DNA from: Nitrospirota bacterium
GTDB lineage: Bacteria; Nitrospirota; Nitrospiria; Nitrospirales; Nitrospiraceae
Length of the DNA stretch: 14,669 nt
Direction: 5' to 3'
Assembly (NCBI GenBank): GCA_016195505.1
Contig: JACPZN010000213.1
Location: 1 to 14,669 of the forward strand
Below are positions 1-7,268 of the stretch, piece by piece. The notes beneath the pieces were generated by a model. The model was not told the DNA's origin and ran no database searches. It worked only from the letters and a program-made list of their open reading frames with translations. The stretch's first letter is position 1, and every line of letters begins with the position of its first letter. Both the position numbers and the translations under genes were made by a program.

Positions 1-474
1 CGCCTGCATCGCGGTCACAGCACCGCCCGGCAATGAGAGACTGGCAATACCCGGTCCAGCAGGTGGAGCGGTCACCTGCCAGAAGGGCGCAGCCTGAGTA
101 TTGGTTATTGGAACCACCATCGAGACGCGATCAGGCCCGGTATCCGCTCCACCAGGAGTATTATCCTGGGGGACAAGCGGGGCAGCGTTTCCGCCAATGG
201 CACAGGCACCGATCTGCCCGATCATGCCGAATCCTGCCACCTTCAAGTCCGCCGCAATCAGATCCATCGCGGCTCTCACATTTTGCTGCGTATCGGCGAC
301 CACATTGCTGACAATCGTGGCTCTGTTCCCGCCCGTCAAGGTCGCAAGCCCCGCCCCGATGATCACAGCGGATATGACCGCTGTGATCATCATTTCGACG
401 AGAGTGAATCCCTCTTCGTTCGGTCCTTGCGCCCTCATCCCACCCTCATGCCTGAGATACAGCCGCTGTGTCAT
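1..474 (-). CDS. PilW-like type IV minor prepilin (partial, C-terminus beyond the left edge)
   Basis: The frame stays open from the ATG at 474-472 to base 1, giving 158 codons with no stop, so the C-terminal part is missing. The N-terminus has a 22-residue leader ending in EEG, then the prepilin motif G^FTLVEMM with Glu at mature position +5 and a hydrophobic helix (about residues 23-45). The segment after the helix (TQQNVRAAMDLIAADLKVAGFG) is the helical neck typical of PilW/GspJ minor pilins. These are processed by PilD and assembled at or near the pilus tip. The ATG overlaps the stop of the PilV-like gene (ATGA at 474-471), which suggests translational coupling. An internal ATG at 438, behind GAGGGTGGG, would give a 10-residue leader and is a real alternative start. 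Family confidence is good; exact subfamily is less sure. Confidence 0.85.
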   Translation of the reverse strand, partial: MTQRLYLRHEGGMRAQGPNEEGFTLVEMMITAVISAVIIGAGLATLTGGNRATIVSNVVADTQQNVRAAMDLIAADLKVAGFGMIGQIGACAIGGNAAPLVPQDNTPGGADTGPDRVSMVVPITNTQAAPFWQVTAPPAGPGIASLSLPGGAVTAMQA

Positions 475-953
475 TTGGGATCAACCACTGTTACGAATGT
501 GAGACTTCTCGCTCTAATAACTTGGCTCTGGTTGCTGTTCCAGTTGATCGTAACGGTTACCTGATTTGCATTGAGCACGGCCGGACCAAATGCCGCCACG
601 GCCACTGTCCCTTGTATTCCTACAAGATTGGAATTCGTCACCAAAGCCTGCCACTGAGTGCAGTCTCCCTTTACCTGCGCTTGCGTGATCGCGTTGCAGG
701 TCGCTGCGTTGGTTGTATTGATACCGTTATAGAGTGCGGTAATCGGCGGATTCATATCACCGGTGAAGCGCAATCGTTCGATCATGTCGGCCGCGATGTT
801 CGTCACAAGAGACAATTCTCTCGCATCGACATTTTTCGTCAGGGACATCATTTGCATGCCCATCAATGACAACACCCCAACGAGGAGAATTGCGCTCGAC
901 ACCATCACCTCGACCAAGGTAAAGCCAGATGACTGGCTTAGTCGTTTTGTCAT
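471..953 (-). CDS. PilV-like type IV minor prepilin
   Basis: A 160-residue protein with a short leader (MTKRLSQSSG), the class III signal-peptide cleavage site G^FTLVE with Glu+5, and one hydrophobic helix (residues 11-33). This matches PilV/GspI-type minor pilins, which form the tip/priming complex with FimT/GspH, PilW/GspJ and PilX/GspK types. The C-terminal domain has two cysteines close together (ATCNA and GDCTQ), possibly a disulfide. It ends in a run of beta-prone segments. The ATG at 953 has AAGGA nine bases upstream. It is third in the pilA operon, 37 bp after the FimT-like gene, and its stop overlaps the start of the PilW-like gene. Confidence 0.88.
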   Translation of the reverse strand: MTKRLSQSSGFTLVEVMVSSAILLVGVLSLMGMQMMSLTKNVDARELSLVTNIAADMIERLRFTGDMNPPITALYNGINTTNAATCNAITQAQVKGDCTQWQALVTNSNLVGIQGTVAVAAFGPAVLNANQVTVTINWNSNQSQVIRARSLTFVTVVDPK

Positions 954-990
954 GACGCTCTATCCTTCAGGGTGAAAGAATACTTCGCCG

Positions 991-1482
991 TTATGGACAT
1001 GCTGCCACCTGCTGTAGACACCAACTTACCTTGCCGACCGGATTGACCGTCACCGAATAGCCCACCGCATTGTTCTGGATAAACAGTTGAATGGTTTGCG
1101 GTCCTGGTGAGATGCTCTGTCCGCGCGAATTGAAGCCAATCGGGCCGGCTTGGGGGAGAATGAAAGTCACCACCTCAGGGGAGAACGTCTCGGGTGATAA
1201 ACCCACACGGCCGTTGAACGTTGCGGTGACCCCTTGAGGCGTCGCCGGTGGTTGTGACATAACAACAGTCATCACACTGCCCTGATTTATCGCGGCGAGC
1301 CGCGCGTCGCTTAACCTCGAAGCGAGCGTCCTTGTCGCTTGTTTGAGTTGATACCTCTTATACGATGCCACGAAGTCAGGCGCTGCTAGTGCCGCAGTGA
1401 TCCCAATTATCACTACGACAATCACCACCTCAATAAGCGTGAATCCTCCCTGGCGGCTGTCTGGTTTCAATATGTTAGACAT
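991..1482 (-). CDS. FimT/GspH-like type IV minor prepilin
   Basis: A 163-residue prepilin: leader MSNILKPDSRQGG, cleavage before FTLIEVV with Glu+5, hydrophobic helix (residues 14-36), then a GspH/FimT-type region (ATRTLASRLSDARLAAINQG) and a beta-rich C-terminus ending with a CLQQVAAC cysteine pair. FimT/GspH proteins are minor pilins of the initiation complex. The reading frame stays open to 1644, but that extension lies inside the pilA coding sequence and precedes the prepilin leader. The ATG at 1482-1480, only 13 bp after the pilA stop, is therefore the chosen start; its ribosome-binding site is weak (GAGAA). It is probably co-transcribed with pilA. Confidence 0.88.
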   Translation of the reverse strand: MSNILKPDSRQGGFTLIEVVIVVVIIGITAALAAPDFVASYKRYQLKQATRTLASRLSDARLAAINQGSVMTVVMSQPPATPQGVTATFNGRVGLSPETFSPEVVTFILPQAGPIGFNSRGQSISPGPQTIQLFIQNNAVGYSVTVNPVGKVSWCLQQVAACP

Positions 1483-1495
1483 TGTACGTTCTCTA

Positions 1496-2116
1496 TTAGA
1501 ATATTCCCGGTGTGCAGTCTTGCGATCCTTGGTCACTACTCGATGACCAGGTTGAAAGACCGGGATCGCCATCCAAATTCGACTGAGCGCTCGCGAGAAA
1601 CCCAGTGGCAGGCGCCACGACGGCGCCGGTCTGGGGGGCCGCACCGAGCACGCAGGCCTGAATAGGAGCAGGAAGGTTTACCGGCCCGGTGATATATTGA
1701 AATGATGTATTACCGGACGCGACAAACCCGATGTCGGTGAACACCCCGGCGAGTACCGCAACACCACCGGGAGGAGGCGTACAAAATGCCTGACCAGGAG
1801 CCAGAACTGTGGCTGGGTAAGCACCGCCCGGGGCGGTATTGGGCCAGCCAACAGGGATCGTCTTGACACCAGGCGCAGGCACTGCACCAAGGGCGCCCAT
1901 CGAGGGAATAGCAAGGTAACAGGCTTTTTCTGCCTGGAAGGCGATCTGTGACGTCTTAATCGCGTTCAGATTCACCTTGGCTTCCGATTGGCGCGACTTC
2001 AACTGATACTGCAGAAAGTTCGGGATGGCGATGGCCGCCAGGATCCCGATGATCGCCACGACGATCATCAACTCAATGAGGGTAAAACCCTCTTGTTTCC
2101 GCAATGCCTTAAACAT
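1496..2116 (-). CDS. pilA: Type IV major pilin, PilA-like
   Basis: A 206-residue prepilin with a 10-residue leader (MFKALRKQEG) and a canonical mature N-terminus FTLIELMIVVAIIGILAAIA, with Glu at +5 and Pro at +22. The exported domain is rich in Gly, Ala and Pro and carries four cysteines (C66, C112, C155, C201), enough for two disulfides. Near the C-terminus it has an NLDGDPGLSTW segment, a signature seen in several long PilA proteins outside the gammaproteobacteria. It is larger than geopilin-type short pilins and slightly larger than the usual 150-170 residue pilin. The start has a strong ribosome-binding site (AAGGAGG, about 7 bases upstream). A sigma-54-type promoter is predicted upstream. 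As first gene of the operon, with the strongest RBS and the most canonical helix, it is the likely structural subunit. Confidence 0.9.
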   Translation of the reverse strand: MFKALRKQEGFTLIELMIVVAIIGILAAIAIPNFLQYQLKSRQSEAKVNLNAIKTSQIAFQAEKACYLAIPSMGALGAVPAPGVKTIPVGWPNTAPGGAYPATVLAPGQAFCTPPPGGVAVLAGVFTDIGFVASGNTSFQYITGPVNLPAPIQACVLGAAPQTGAVVAPATGFLASAQSNLDGDPGLSTWSSSSDQGSQDCTPGIF

Positions 2117-2239
2117 CGTACTGCCTCCTTATTGATGGTTCACTGACGGGCCGACTCGGGCTGCGCTTGCCTCGAAGACCCGTGGCGTTCATGTTGCCGC
2201 CTACTACGCTTCCTGGTCCGTTGATTATCAAGGAACAAC

Positions 2240-2255
2240 AGCAAGCTGCATGCCC
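2240..2255 (-). promoter_or_regulatory. Predicted sigma-54 (RpoN) promoter of pilA
   Basis: On the minus strand this reads GGGCATGCAGCTTGCT. Against the known RpoN consensus TGGCACG-N4-TTGCW it keeps the invariant GG and GC dinucleotides at exact 10-base spacing and matches all but two specified positions (first T and the second C of CAC). It would start transcription near 2229, giving a leader of about 113 nt before the pilA ATG. pilA genes are known to be sigma-54 dependent in several bacteria. A GATAAT hexamer at 2229-2224 lacks a fitting -35 box. Confidence 0.65.
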
Positions 2256-2273
2256 TTGATTCAAGTATAAAAT

Positions 2274-2297
2274 TTCAGTACATCACCCTGTACTGAA
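2274..2297. promoter_or_regulatory. Inverted repeat 1 upstream of pilA
   Basis: Perfect 9-bp arms TTCAGTACA and TGTACTGAA separated by six bases. The centre is about 56 bp upstream of the predicted pilA transcription start and about 290 bp upstream of the kinase ATG. It shares the GTAC core with the next repeat. Candidate operator or enhancer site; the binding protein is unknown. Confidence 0.55.
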
Positions 2298-2298
2298 G

Positions 2299-2312
2299 CC
2301 GTAGTACTACGG
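2299..2312. promoter_or_regulatory. Inverted repeat 2 upstream of pilA
   Basis: CCGTAGTACTACGG is a perfect 14-bp palindrome. Its centre lies 20 bp from that of repeat 1, about two helical turns, so both would face the same side of the DNA. A further GTAC core (TGGTACTC) lies at 2321-2328. Candidate regulator-binding site. Confidence 0.55.
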
Positions 2313-2360
2313 TTTACAAGTGGTACTCGATTGCCAATCCAACGGGCCTAAGCTTCTCAA

Positions 2361-2374
2361 CAGTAGAACTACTG
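2361..2374. promoter_or_regulatory. Inverted repeat 3 upstream of pilA
   Basis: CAGTAG-AA-CTACTG, with 6-bp arms and a 2-base spacer. The arms share the AGTAG/CTACT word with repeat 2, and the centre is 62 bp further on, close to six helical turns. It lies about 138 bp upstream of the predicted pilA start, a usual distance for an RpoN-activator site. It could equally serve the divergent kinase promoter. Confidence 0.45.
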
Positions 2375-2575
2375 GATAAAGTTTCGCCTTCTCAGCGAAC
2401 AAAATCCGTCAGATCGCAACGGGCAATGAGGATTCCAGAGGCGTCGGAATTGGAATGCGAGCCATGGAGTCACGAGAGATCAGAATATCTATCGTGAAAA
2501 TGCAAACCAGCGGTATACTGGGAACAATCCTGGTACGTGCCTGCTCTGCCATCCTAGAACGAGAGCACAGGCTTC

Positions 2576-4042
2576 ATGGCGAGTGAATCTTCATCGAATA
2601 ATCTTTCATCCAACCAACGACGAGCCTCGGCTGCTTTCAAAGTCGCCATCGGATTCGTCGCCGCGTTCCTCAGTCTGATCGTCATCGGTGGCCTCTTCGC
2701 GAGCGCTCTCGTTTCCAAGGTGGAACTCAGTGATGTGGCGATCCAAGCCTATAACCTCATGCACCAGCTCGAGAATCTTCTCTCCGATGTCAGCGATACG
2801 GAATCGGCCGCCCTTGAATATAGCCTGGCAGGGGAGCGGCATTATCTGAATCAATACGAAAAGAACTTATCGGCAATCCATCGTGACCTCGACGTGCTCC
2901 GACAGAGAGTCGCGGACGATCCTCATCGGATCCGAAACTGGAAGACGGTAGAATCCTCGTTGCAGGAAAAGCTAAGGCTGCTTGAGAAGCTAGTCCCATT
3001 ACCCCATGAATATCCCCTTGTACCAGGTCATCTGATTGAGGAAGAAAGCTTGGTCCGTCACGGCAAGGCGGCCATGGATGCCTTCAGAACGGCCGTTGAG
3101 ACAATGCAAGAGCAAGAGGGTCAGACCCTGGATGCTCGCCTTCGCGAAATGGAACAGGCAAGAACCGAGACTTCGGTCCGGTTGCTGACCTTGACTCTGG
3201 TGGCGACCGGGATTGTGGGTTGGCTGTTTTTCATGGTGCACCGGGAGATGACTCAGCGTCTGCAGGCGCAGGAGGCGCTTCAGCAATCCAATGACCAACT
3301 GGAGGATCGTGTTCGCGATCGAACCCTTCAACTCCTTTTTTCAAACGACCGGCTTTCAGCCCTCTCGCGGCAGATCATCCAGGTTCAAGAAAGGGAACGG
3401 CGACGCATCGCTCGAGACTTGCATGACGAGATTGGTCACTCTTTGACAGTAGTTAAGCTTAAGCTGCAAGAAATCAAGGACGGGGTCGGAGGAACTGCCG
3501 TCGAACCCTTGGTCCATGAAGGCATCGAGCTCCTCGGGCCGCTGCTTCAGCGGGTGCGAAACCTCGCCTTGGAGCTTCGTCCATCCCTCCTGGATGAGCT
3601 CGGTCTGCACGAAGCCTCGAAGTGGTATGTCGCGCAGTTCGCCAAGCGGGCCGGACTCACCATCAAGTTCGACGTGGAGAGCCCATGGGAGCGCTTGCCC
3701 GAAGAAATCGAAATCGCCTCTTTTCGAGTGCTCCAAGAGGCTCTGACCAACGTCCTCAAACATGCTCGAGCCACGTCCGTCACCGTCACGTTGAAACAAA
3801 CGTCTGACTCACTTGAGCTAAAGGTTTGCGACAACGGCGTCGGGTTTTCGCCGACGGAGGCCCGAATGGGTGCGATCAGAGGAGAAAGCTTCGGGTTGCT
3901 GGGAATGGAAGAGCGTCTGCGGCTTGTCGCAGGAACGTTGACGGTGGTATCTGCAATCGGGGGGGGCACCGAGGTGAAGGCGACGATTTCACTCGAGAGA
4001 ATGGACGTTGCACAGAGCGCGATGGAGGGAACCACGACATGA
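2576..4042 (+). CDS. CHASE3-type membrane sensor histidine kinase, HisKA_3 (NarL/DegS-like) family
   Basis: A 488-residue kinase. Two membrane segments (about 22-46 and 203-221) bracket a roughly 155-residue periplasmic helical region that resembles a CHASE3 sensor domain. A coiled-coil linker (222-258) leads to the HisKA_3 dimerisation domain, with phospho-acceptor H283 in RRRIARDLHDEIGHSL. The HATPase_c domain has the N-box EALTNVLKHA (388-397), DNGVGF (419-424), GLLGMEER (440-447) and GGGTEV (462-467). Such kinases autophosphorylate on His and pass phosphate to a NarL/FixJ regulator. Its partner is clearly the next gene, since stop and start overlap (ATGA at 4039-4042). It is divergent from pilA, so pilus control is a reasonable inference. 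The input signal cannot be read from the sequence. Confidence 0.93.
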   Translation: MASESSSNNLSSNQRRASAAFKVAIGFVAAFLSLIVIGGLFASALVSKVELSDVAIQAYNLMHQLENLLSDVSDTESAALEYSLAGERHYLNQYEKNLSAIHRDLDVLRQRVADDPHRIRNWKTVESSLQEKLRLLEKLVPLPHEYPLVPGHLIEEESLVRHGKAAMDAFRTAVETMQEQEGQTLDARLREMEQARTETSVRLLTLTLVATGIVGWLFFMVHREMTQRLQAQEALQQSNDQLEDRVRDRTLQLLFSNDRLSALSRQIIQVQERERRRIARDLHDEIGHSLTVVKLKLQEIKDGVGGTAVEPLVHEGIELLGPLLQRVRNLALELRPSLLDELGLHEASKWYVAQFAKRAGLTIKFDVESPWERLPEEIEIASFRVLQEALTNVLKHARATSVTVTLKQTSDSLELKVCDNGVGFSPTEARMGAIRGESFGLLGMEERLRLVAGTLTVVSAIGGGTEVKATISLERMDVAQSAMEGTTT

Positions 4043-4692
4043 AACAGATCCGCGTGGTGCTGGCAGACGATCATATCTTGGTGCGGCAGGGAATAAGATC
4101 TCTCTTGGAAAAAATTGTAGACGTGACTGTCGTTGGAGAGGTAGGGGACGGCCTAGACGCCCTCACTACCGCGAAGGCGGAAAACGCCGACGTCGTCCTC
4201 ATGGACATCAAGATGCCCGGCCTGAACGGACTTGAGGCGCTTGTCCGGATGAAGCAGGAACTTCCCCGCGTGCGCGTGATTATCTTATCAATGTATGCTG
4301 ACGAAGGATACTTCCAGACTGCTCTTGATGCAGGAGCGGCAGGATATCTGATGAAGGACGCGGATCGGGCCGAGTTGGAACTCGCTTTGAAAACGGTTGC
4401 CAAAGGTGAGACCTACCTGACGCCGTCGGTCGCGCAATATGCAGTGGAATCTTATCGAAATCCATCATTTCGTAGAGACGGGCCTTTGGCAAGTCTAACC
4501 TCGCGCCAACGAGAAATCCTTCAACTGATGGCCGAAGGCCATTCCAACAAGGACATTGCCACTCGACTGCAATTGAGCATCCGCACCGTGGAAAGCCATC
4601 GCGCCGACGTTATGGAACGCCTGGGGGTTCACGATCTCCCTGGCCTTGTCCTCATCGCCCTTCGTTCGGGACTGATCAACGCTCCGTTCTAG
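4039..4692 (+). CDS. NarL/FixJ-family response regulator
   Basis: A 217-residue regulator. The receiver domain (1-120) has acidic residues D10/D11, phospho-acceptor D56 (VVLMDIKMP), S84 (IILS) and K106 (YLMKD). The C-terminal LuxR/GerE helix-turn-helix (about 152-210) contains LTSRQREILQLMAEG and IRTVESHRADVMERLGV. Phosphorylation by the upstream kinase should promote dimerisation and DNA binding. The frame is open from 3826, but that part overlaps the kinase in another frame. The ATG at 4039 begins exactly at the receiver (MKQIRVVLADDH), has GGAGGGA upstream and overlaps the kinase stop. NarL-type regulators normally work with sigma-70 rather than sigma-54, so it need not be the direct activator at the predicted RpoN promoter of pilA. 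Confidence 0.93.
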   Translation: MKQIRVVLADDHILVRQGIRSLLEKIVDVTVVGEVGDGLDALTTAKAENADVVLMDIKMPGLNGLEALVRMKQELPRVRVIILSMYADEGYFQTALDAGAAGYLMKDADRAELELALKTVAKGETYLTPSVAQYAVESYRNPSFRRDGPLASLTSRQREILQLMAEGHSNKDIATRLQLSIRTVESHRADVMERLGVHDLPGLVLIALRSGLINAPF

Positions 4693-4997
4693 CCCCGCGA
4701 TCCCAAAGCGCGGTAGCCCACGAAAGAACGACTCCGTCGTTACGAAACGTCGACAGCCATTAGAATCCCCGCAATTGTAATCGTTGTCATGATCTCCGGC
4801 AGCATGATCCGTTCTGACCTGTCTCGAATCGTCCGAGCGTTCGCAGTTGACACAACAGGGCGACTCTGGCAACTAGGTTGCAAGGTTGACGCTCGGGACT
4901 GGGTTAGGTGAAGTGAGTCGCCTACGTTTCAACATGAATCGTTGTAGTAAACTTGAGGAACCATGATTTTAAGGGGAGAATGTCTCGAGGGATCGTG
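4693..4997. other. Intergenic region between the response regulator and the PilZ gene
   Basis: About 305 bp with no supported gene. A small hairpin (AACGAC-TCC-GTCGTT, 4727-4741) lies 35 bp after the regulator stop but has no T-tract, so it is only a weak terminator candidate. Two TTGAC words occur (near 4850 and 4884), but neither has a good -10 box at the right distance. A promoter for the PilZ gene is expected here but was not found. Confidence 0.4.
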
Positions 4998-5318
4998 ATG
5001 AAACCAGAGTCTCGAAAGGTTCTACGGTTTGCCGTCCAACTCCCCTGCACATTCGGGGACAGCGATAAGAAGGAGGAGGGAACTGTGCTGAACCTTTCGG
5101 CGCAAGGTTGTGCCATGACGACAGAGAGGATTCCCGCCCTCTCGACCTATCTCTCGCTGCAGATTGATCTCATCAACGGCGCAGCGCCGGTCGACATTGA
5201 ACTGGCCGGGGTTCGCTGGATTTCAGGGCGCCGATGTGGGCTGGAGTTTATTCGAATCTTGCCCGAGATGCTGGATCGGCTGTGCGCCTTCGTGGGGCTG
5301 TTGGAGAACACTCCCTAA
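4998..5318 (+). CDS. Single-domain PilZ (c-di-GMP-binding) protein
   Basis: From the chosen start this is 106 residues, almost entirely one PilZ domain. Both c-di-GMP-binding signatures are present: RKVLR (R6...R10, RxxxR) and NLSAQG (32-37, [D/N]xSxxG). The rest (VDIELAGVRWISGRRCGLEFIRI) is the usual PilZ beta-barrel end. PilZ proteins bind cyclic di-GMP and act through partner proteins, often in motility or pilus control. The ATG at 4998 has GAGGGA at good spacing. An in-frame ATG at 4980 (preceded by AAGGGGAGA) and a TTG at 4953 are alternatives adding 6 or 15 residues. It converges with pilB, with 38 bp between the stops. A link to the kinase/regulator pair or to PilB is inferred from position only. 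Confidence 0.88.
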   Translation: MKPESRKVLRFAVQLPCTFGDSDKKEEGTVLNLSAQGCAMTTERIPALSTYLSLQIDLINGAAPVDIELAGVRWISGRRCGLEFIRILPEMLDRLCAFVGLLENTP

Positions 5319-5356
5319 AGAAAAGAGTTGCTGATTCCCCGTCTCGTTTTTTGAGG

Positions 5357-7183
5357 CTACTTGATCGCTACGGCTCGCACTTGGCGGTATGTCGTCACCC
5401 CCTTGAGCACTTTCTGAATTCCGTTCTGAAGCAGGGTGACCATTCCATCCCTCATCGCCACGCTCAGGATCTCGGCTGTTCGCGCCCTGGCCTGGATAAG
5501 GTTCTTGGTCTCTTCCGATCCAACCAGAAGTTCGTGCAGCGCGACCCGTCCCTTGAACCCACACTGGTTGCAGACTTCACAGCCCTTGCCGCGATAGAGG
5601 GTCCAGTCGTCGGTGTACGCGACTCCCAGCTTGTCCCAATACCGAGCGCCGTAGCCCTGAACCAGCTCGTCATACTCCTGTCGGGTCGGATGGTAGGCCT
5701 CCTTGCATTGGGAACAGATGCGCTTGCACAGACGCATGGCTAGTATCCCCAGCATTGCATCCGCAAAGTTGAACGAATCGCACCCCATATCGAGTAATCG
5801 GGTAACCGTTTCTACCGCGCTATTGGTGTGCAGCGTGCTCATCACCAGGTGGCCTGTGAGGGAGGCTTCAATCGCAATATCGGCCGTTTCCTTGTCCCGC
5901 ATCTCTCCAATCATAATGACATCCGGATCGGCACGCAGGAACGCCCGCATGGCGCCGGCGAAGGTAAAGCCGATCTTGGGATGCACCTGGACCTGCCGCA
6001 GCCCTTCCTGCGTGATTTCGATCGGATCTTCCGCCGTCCAGATTTTTCTTTCGTCGGTATTGATGTGTTTCATCACGGCGTGCAGCGTGGTGGTCTTTCC
6101 CGAGCCGGTCGGCCCCACACAGAGTATAATCCCGTGCGGCCGCTCGGAAAGCTCCTTCACGGTCTGTAAGACGTCGGGGGAGAAATCCATCGCCTCCAAG
6201 GGCATGATTTCCTTCGCCGTGAGGAGACGCAGTACCACATCTTCATTGCTTCCCGCCGTCGGCAACGTCGCCACGCGCAGTTCGATTTCGCGATCCTTCG
6301 TCAGTTTGTAGCGAATTTTCCCGTCTTGGGGTTTACGCCGTTCCGCGATGTCCAAATTGGCCATGATTTTAAGACGCGAGACGATAGCGCGGCGATAGAC
6401 CGCCGGAATTCGCATGTAGGTGAAGCAGGTGCCGTCTACACGAAACCGCACCGCCGTTTCCTTCCGATCCGAATAGGGCTCAATGTGCACGTCGGACGCT
6501 CCCAGCCGATAGGCCTCCGCGATGACCTGATTCGCTAGGCGCACAATGGCGGAATCGTTTTCGTCTATTTCGCCCGAGTCGGCCTCGCCACTTCGTTCGA
6601 CGCCGGCTTCGTCGACAAGTTCCCCGAGAATGTCGGTAATCGAACCGCCGTTGGCTTGACCCGTGGCGACAAGGAGATATTGCTCGATGTCACACCGAAG
6701 GCCGACGGAGAAGCGGACCGCGACGCCGGGGAACGCGCGCCGGATATCGAGCCCTTTTTCCAAATCGTGGGGATCGTTGATGACGACGTCGAGCACGGTT
6801 CCTTGACGCTTTAAGGGAATCCATGAATTTCTTCTGAGATAGTCGAAGCTGAGGTTCTTCAGGAGCTCAGGGTCGATAACGGTCCGTTCGTCGTACGCGA
6901 CGTACGGACATTGATAGAACTCGCTGAGCGCCGACCCGAGTTCAGCCTTTGGCACTCGGTACTTGTCGAGCAGGATGGTCTCCAGATCTACCTCGCGGGA
7001 CAAGGACTCTTCCACAGCGGTATCCAGATCAGCCTGACTCATGAGCCCGCGATAGGCAATGCAGTCCAACAGGCTGCGCTCCATCGTCATTTTGCGGGGC
7101 TGTTTGGCCATGCGTCGCTTTCTTAGAGAGGCGACCGAGAGGACTTCGCGTTTGGTATTCGTTCCAAGACTCTGCGTGACCAT
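5357..7183 (-). CDS. pilB: Type IV pilus assembly ATPase, PilB/GspE family
   Basis: A 608-residue secretion ATPase. An N-terminal GspE/PilB N-domain (about 35-175) precedes the catalytic core: Walker A GPTGSGKTT (357-365), Asp box TAEDPIE (383-389), atypical Walker B ADPDVIMIGEMRD (418-430) and His box TGHLVMSTLHT (443-453). The tetracysteine zinc site seen in PilB/GspE but not PilT is present (C490/C493 and C538/C541, with C535 nearby). These hexameric cytoplasmic ATPases power pilin polymerisation. The ATG at 7183 has AAAGGA nine bases upstream. The first 33 residues are basic and less conserved, so a slightly later start (for example M34) is possible. It is last in the second pilus operon, 85 bp after the PilX-like gene. 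PilB is typical rather than GspE by context. Confidence 0.93.
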   Translation of the reverse strand: MVTQSLGTNTKREVLSVASLRKRRMAKQPRKMTMERSLLDCIAYRGLMSQADLDTAVEESLSREVDLETILLDKYRVPKAELGSALSEFYQCPYVAYDERTVIDPELLKNLSFDYLRRNSWIPLKRQGTVLDVVINDPHDLEKGLDIRRAFPGVAVRFSVGLRCDIEQYLLVATGQANGGSITDILGELVDEAGVERSGEADSGEIDENDSAIVRLANQVIAEAYRLGASDVHIEPYSDRKETAVRFRVDGTCFTYMRIPAVYRRAIVSRLKIMANLDIAERRKPQDGKIRYKLTKDREIELRVATLPTAGSNEDVVLRLLTAKEIMPLEAMDFSPDVLQTVKELSERPHGIILCVGPTGSGKTTTLHAVMKHINTDERKIWTAEDPIEITQEGLRQVQVHPKIGFTFAGAMRAFLRADPDVIMIGEMRDKETADIAIEASLTGHLVMSTLHTNSAVETVTRLLDMGCDSFNFADAMLGILAMRLCKRICSQCKEAYHPTRQEYDELVQGYGARYWDKLGVAYTDDWTLYRGKGCEVCNQCGFKGRVALHELLVGSEETKNLIQARARTAEILSVAMRDGMVTLLQNGIQKVLKGVTTYRQVRAVAIK

Positions 7184-7268
7184 TCTATATCATCCTTTGT
7201 GATCGACAATAAGAAGTTGCATTTTGTATCTGGCACAATCTTCGTGACGGAAACGAACCAGGGCCGTT

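Larger units (their letters stand above)
2117..2575. other. 459-bp divergent intergenic region between pilA and the kinase gene
   Basis: No coding sequence is apparent. The pilA half holds the RBS, a 113-nt predicted leader, the sigma-54-type promoter and three inverted repeats. On the kinase side the best -10-like hexamer is TATACT at 2514-2519, with no convincing -35, so the kinase promoter stays undefined. The kinase RBS is also weak (AGG just before CTTC-ATG). Confidence 0.6.

Noticed and set aside
33..869. Plus-strand open frames at the left end
   Set aside because: They are antisense to the PilV- and PilW-like prepilins, whose leader and helix motifs are unmistakable.
2224..2229. GATAAT as a sigma-70 -10 box for pilA
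   Set aside because: No -35-like hexamer at 16-18 bp; the overlapping sigma-54 element is a much better match.
3826..4038. Upstream extension of the response regulator frame
   Set aside because: It overlaps the kinase and is low-complexity, Arg-rich sequence; the receiver begins exactly at the ATG at 4039.
3547..4074. Open frame of 175 codons on the minus strand opposite the kinase
   Set aside because: It lies antisense to a clear kinase domain, has no recognisable motif or RBS, and reflects codon bias of the real gene.
7231..7246. TGGCAC start of a possible sigma-54 promoter on the plus strand
   Set aside because: The -12 part (TCGT) lacks the needed TTGC, and no plus-strand gene follows.
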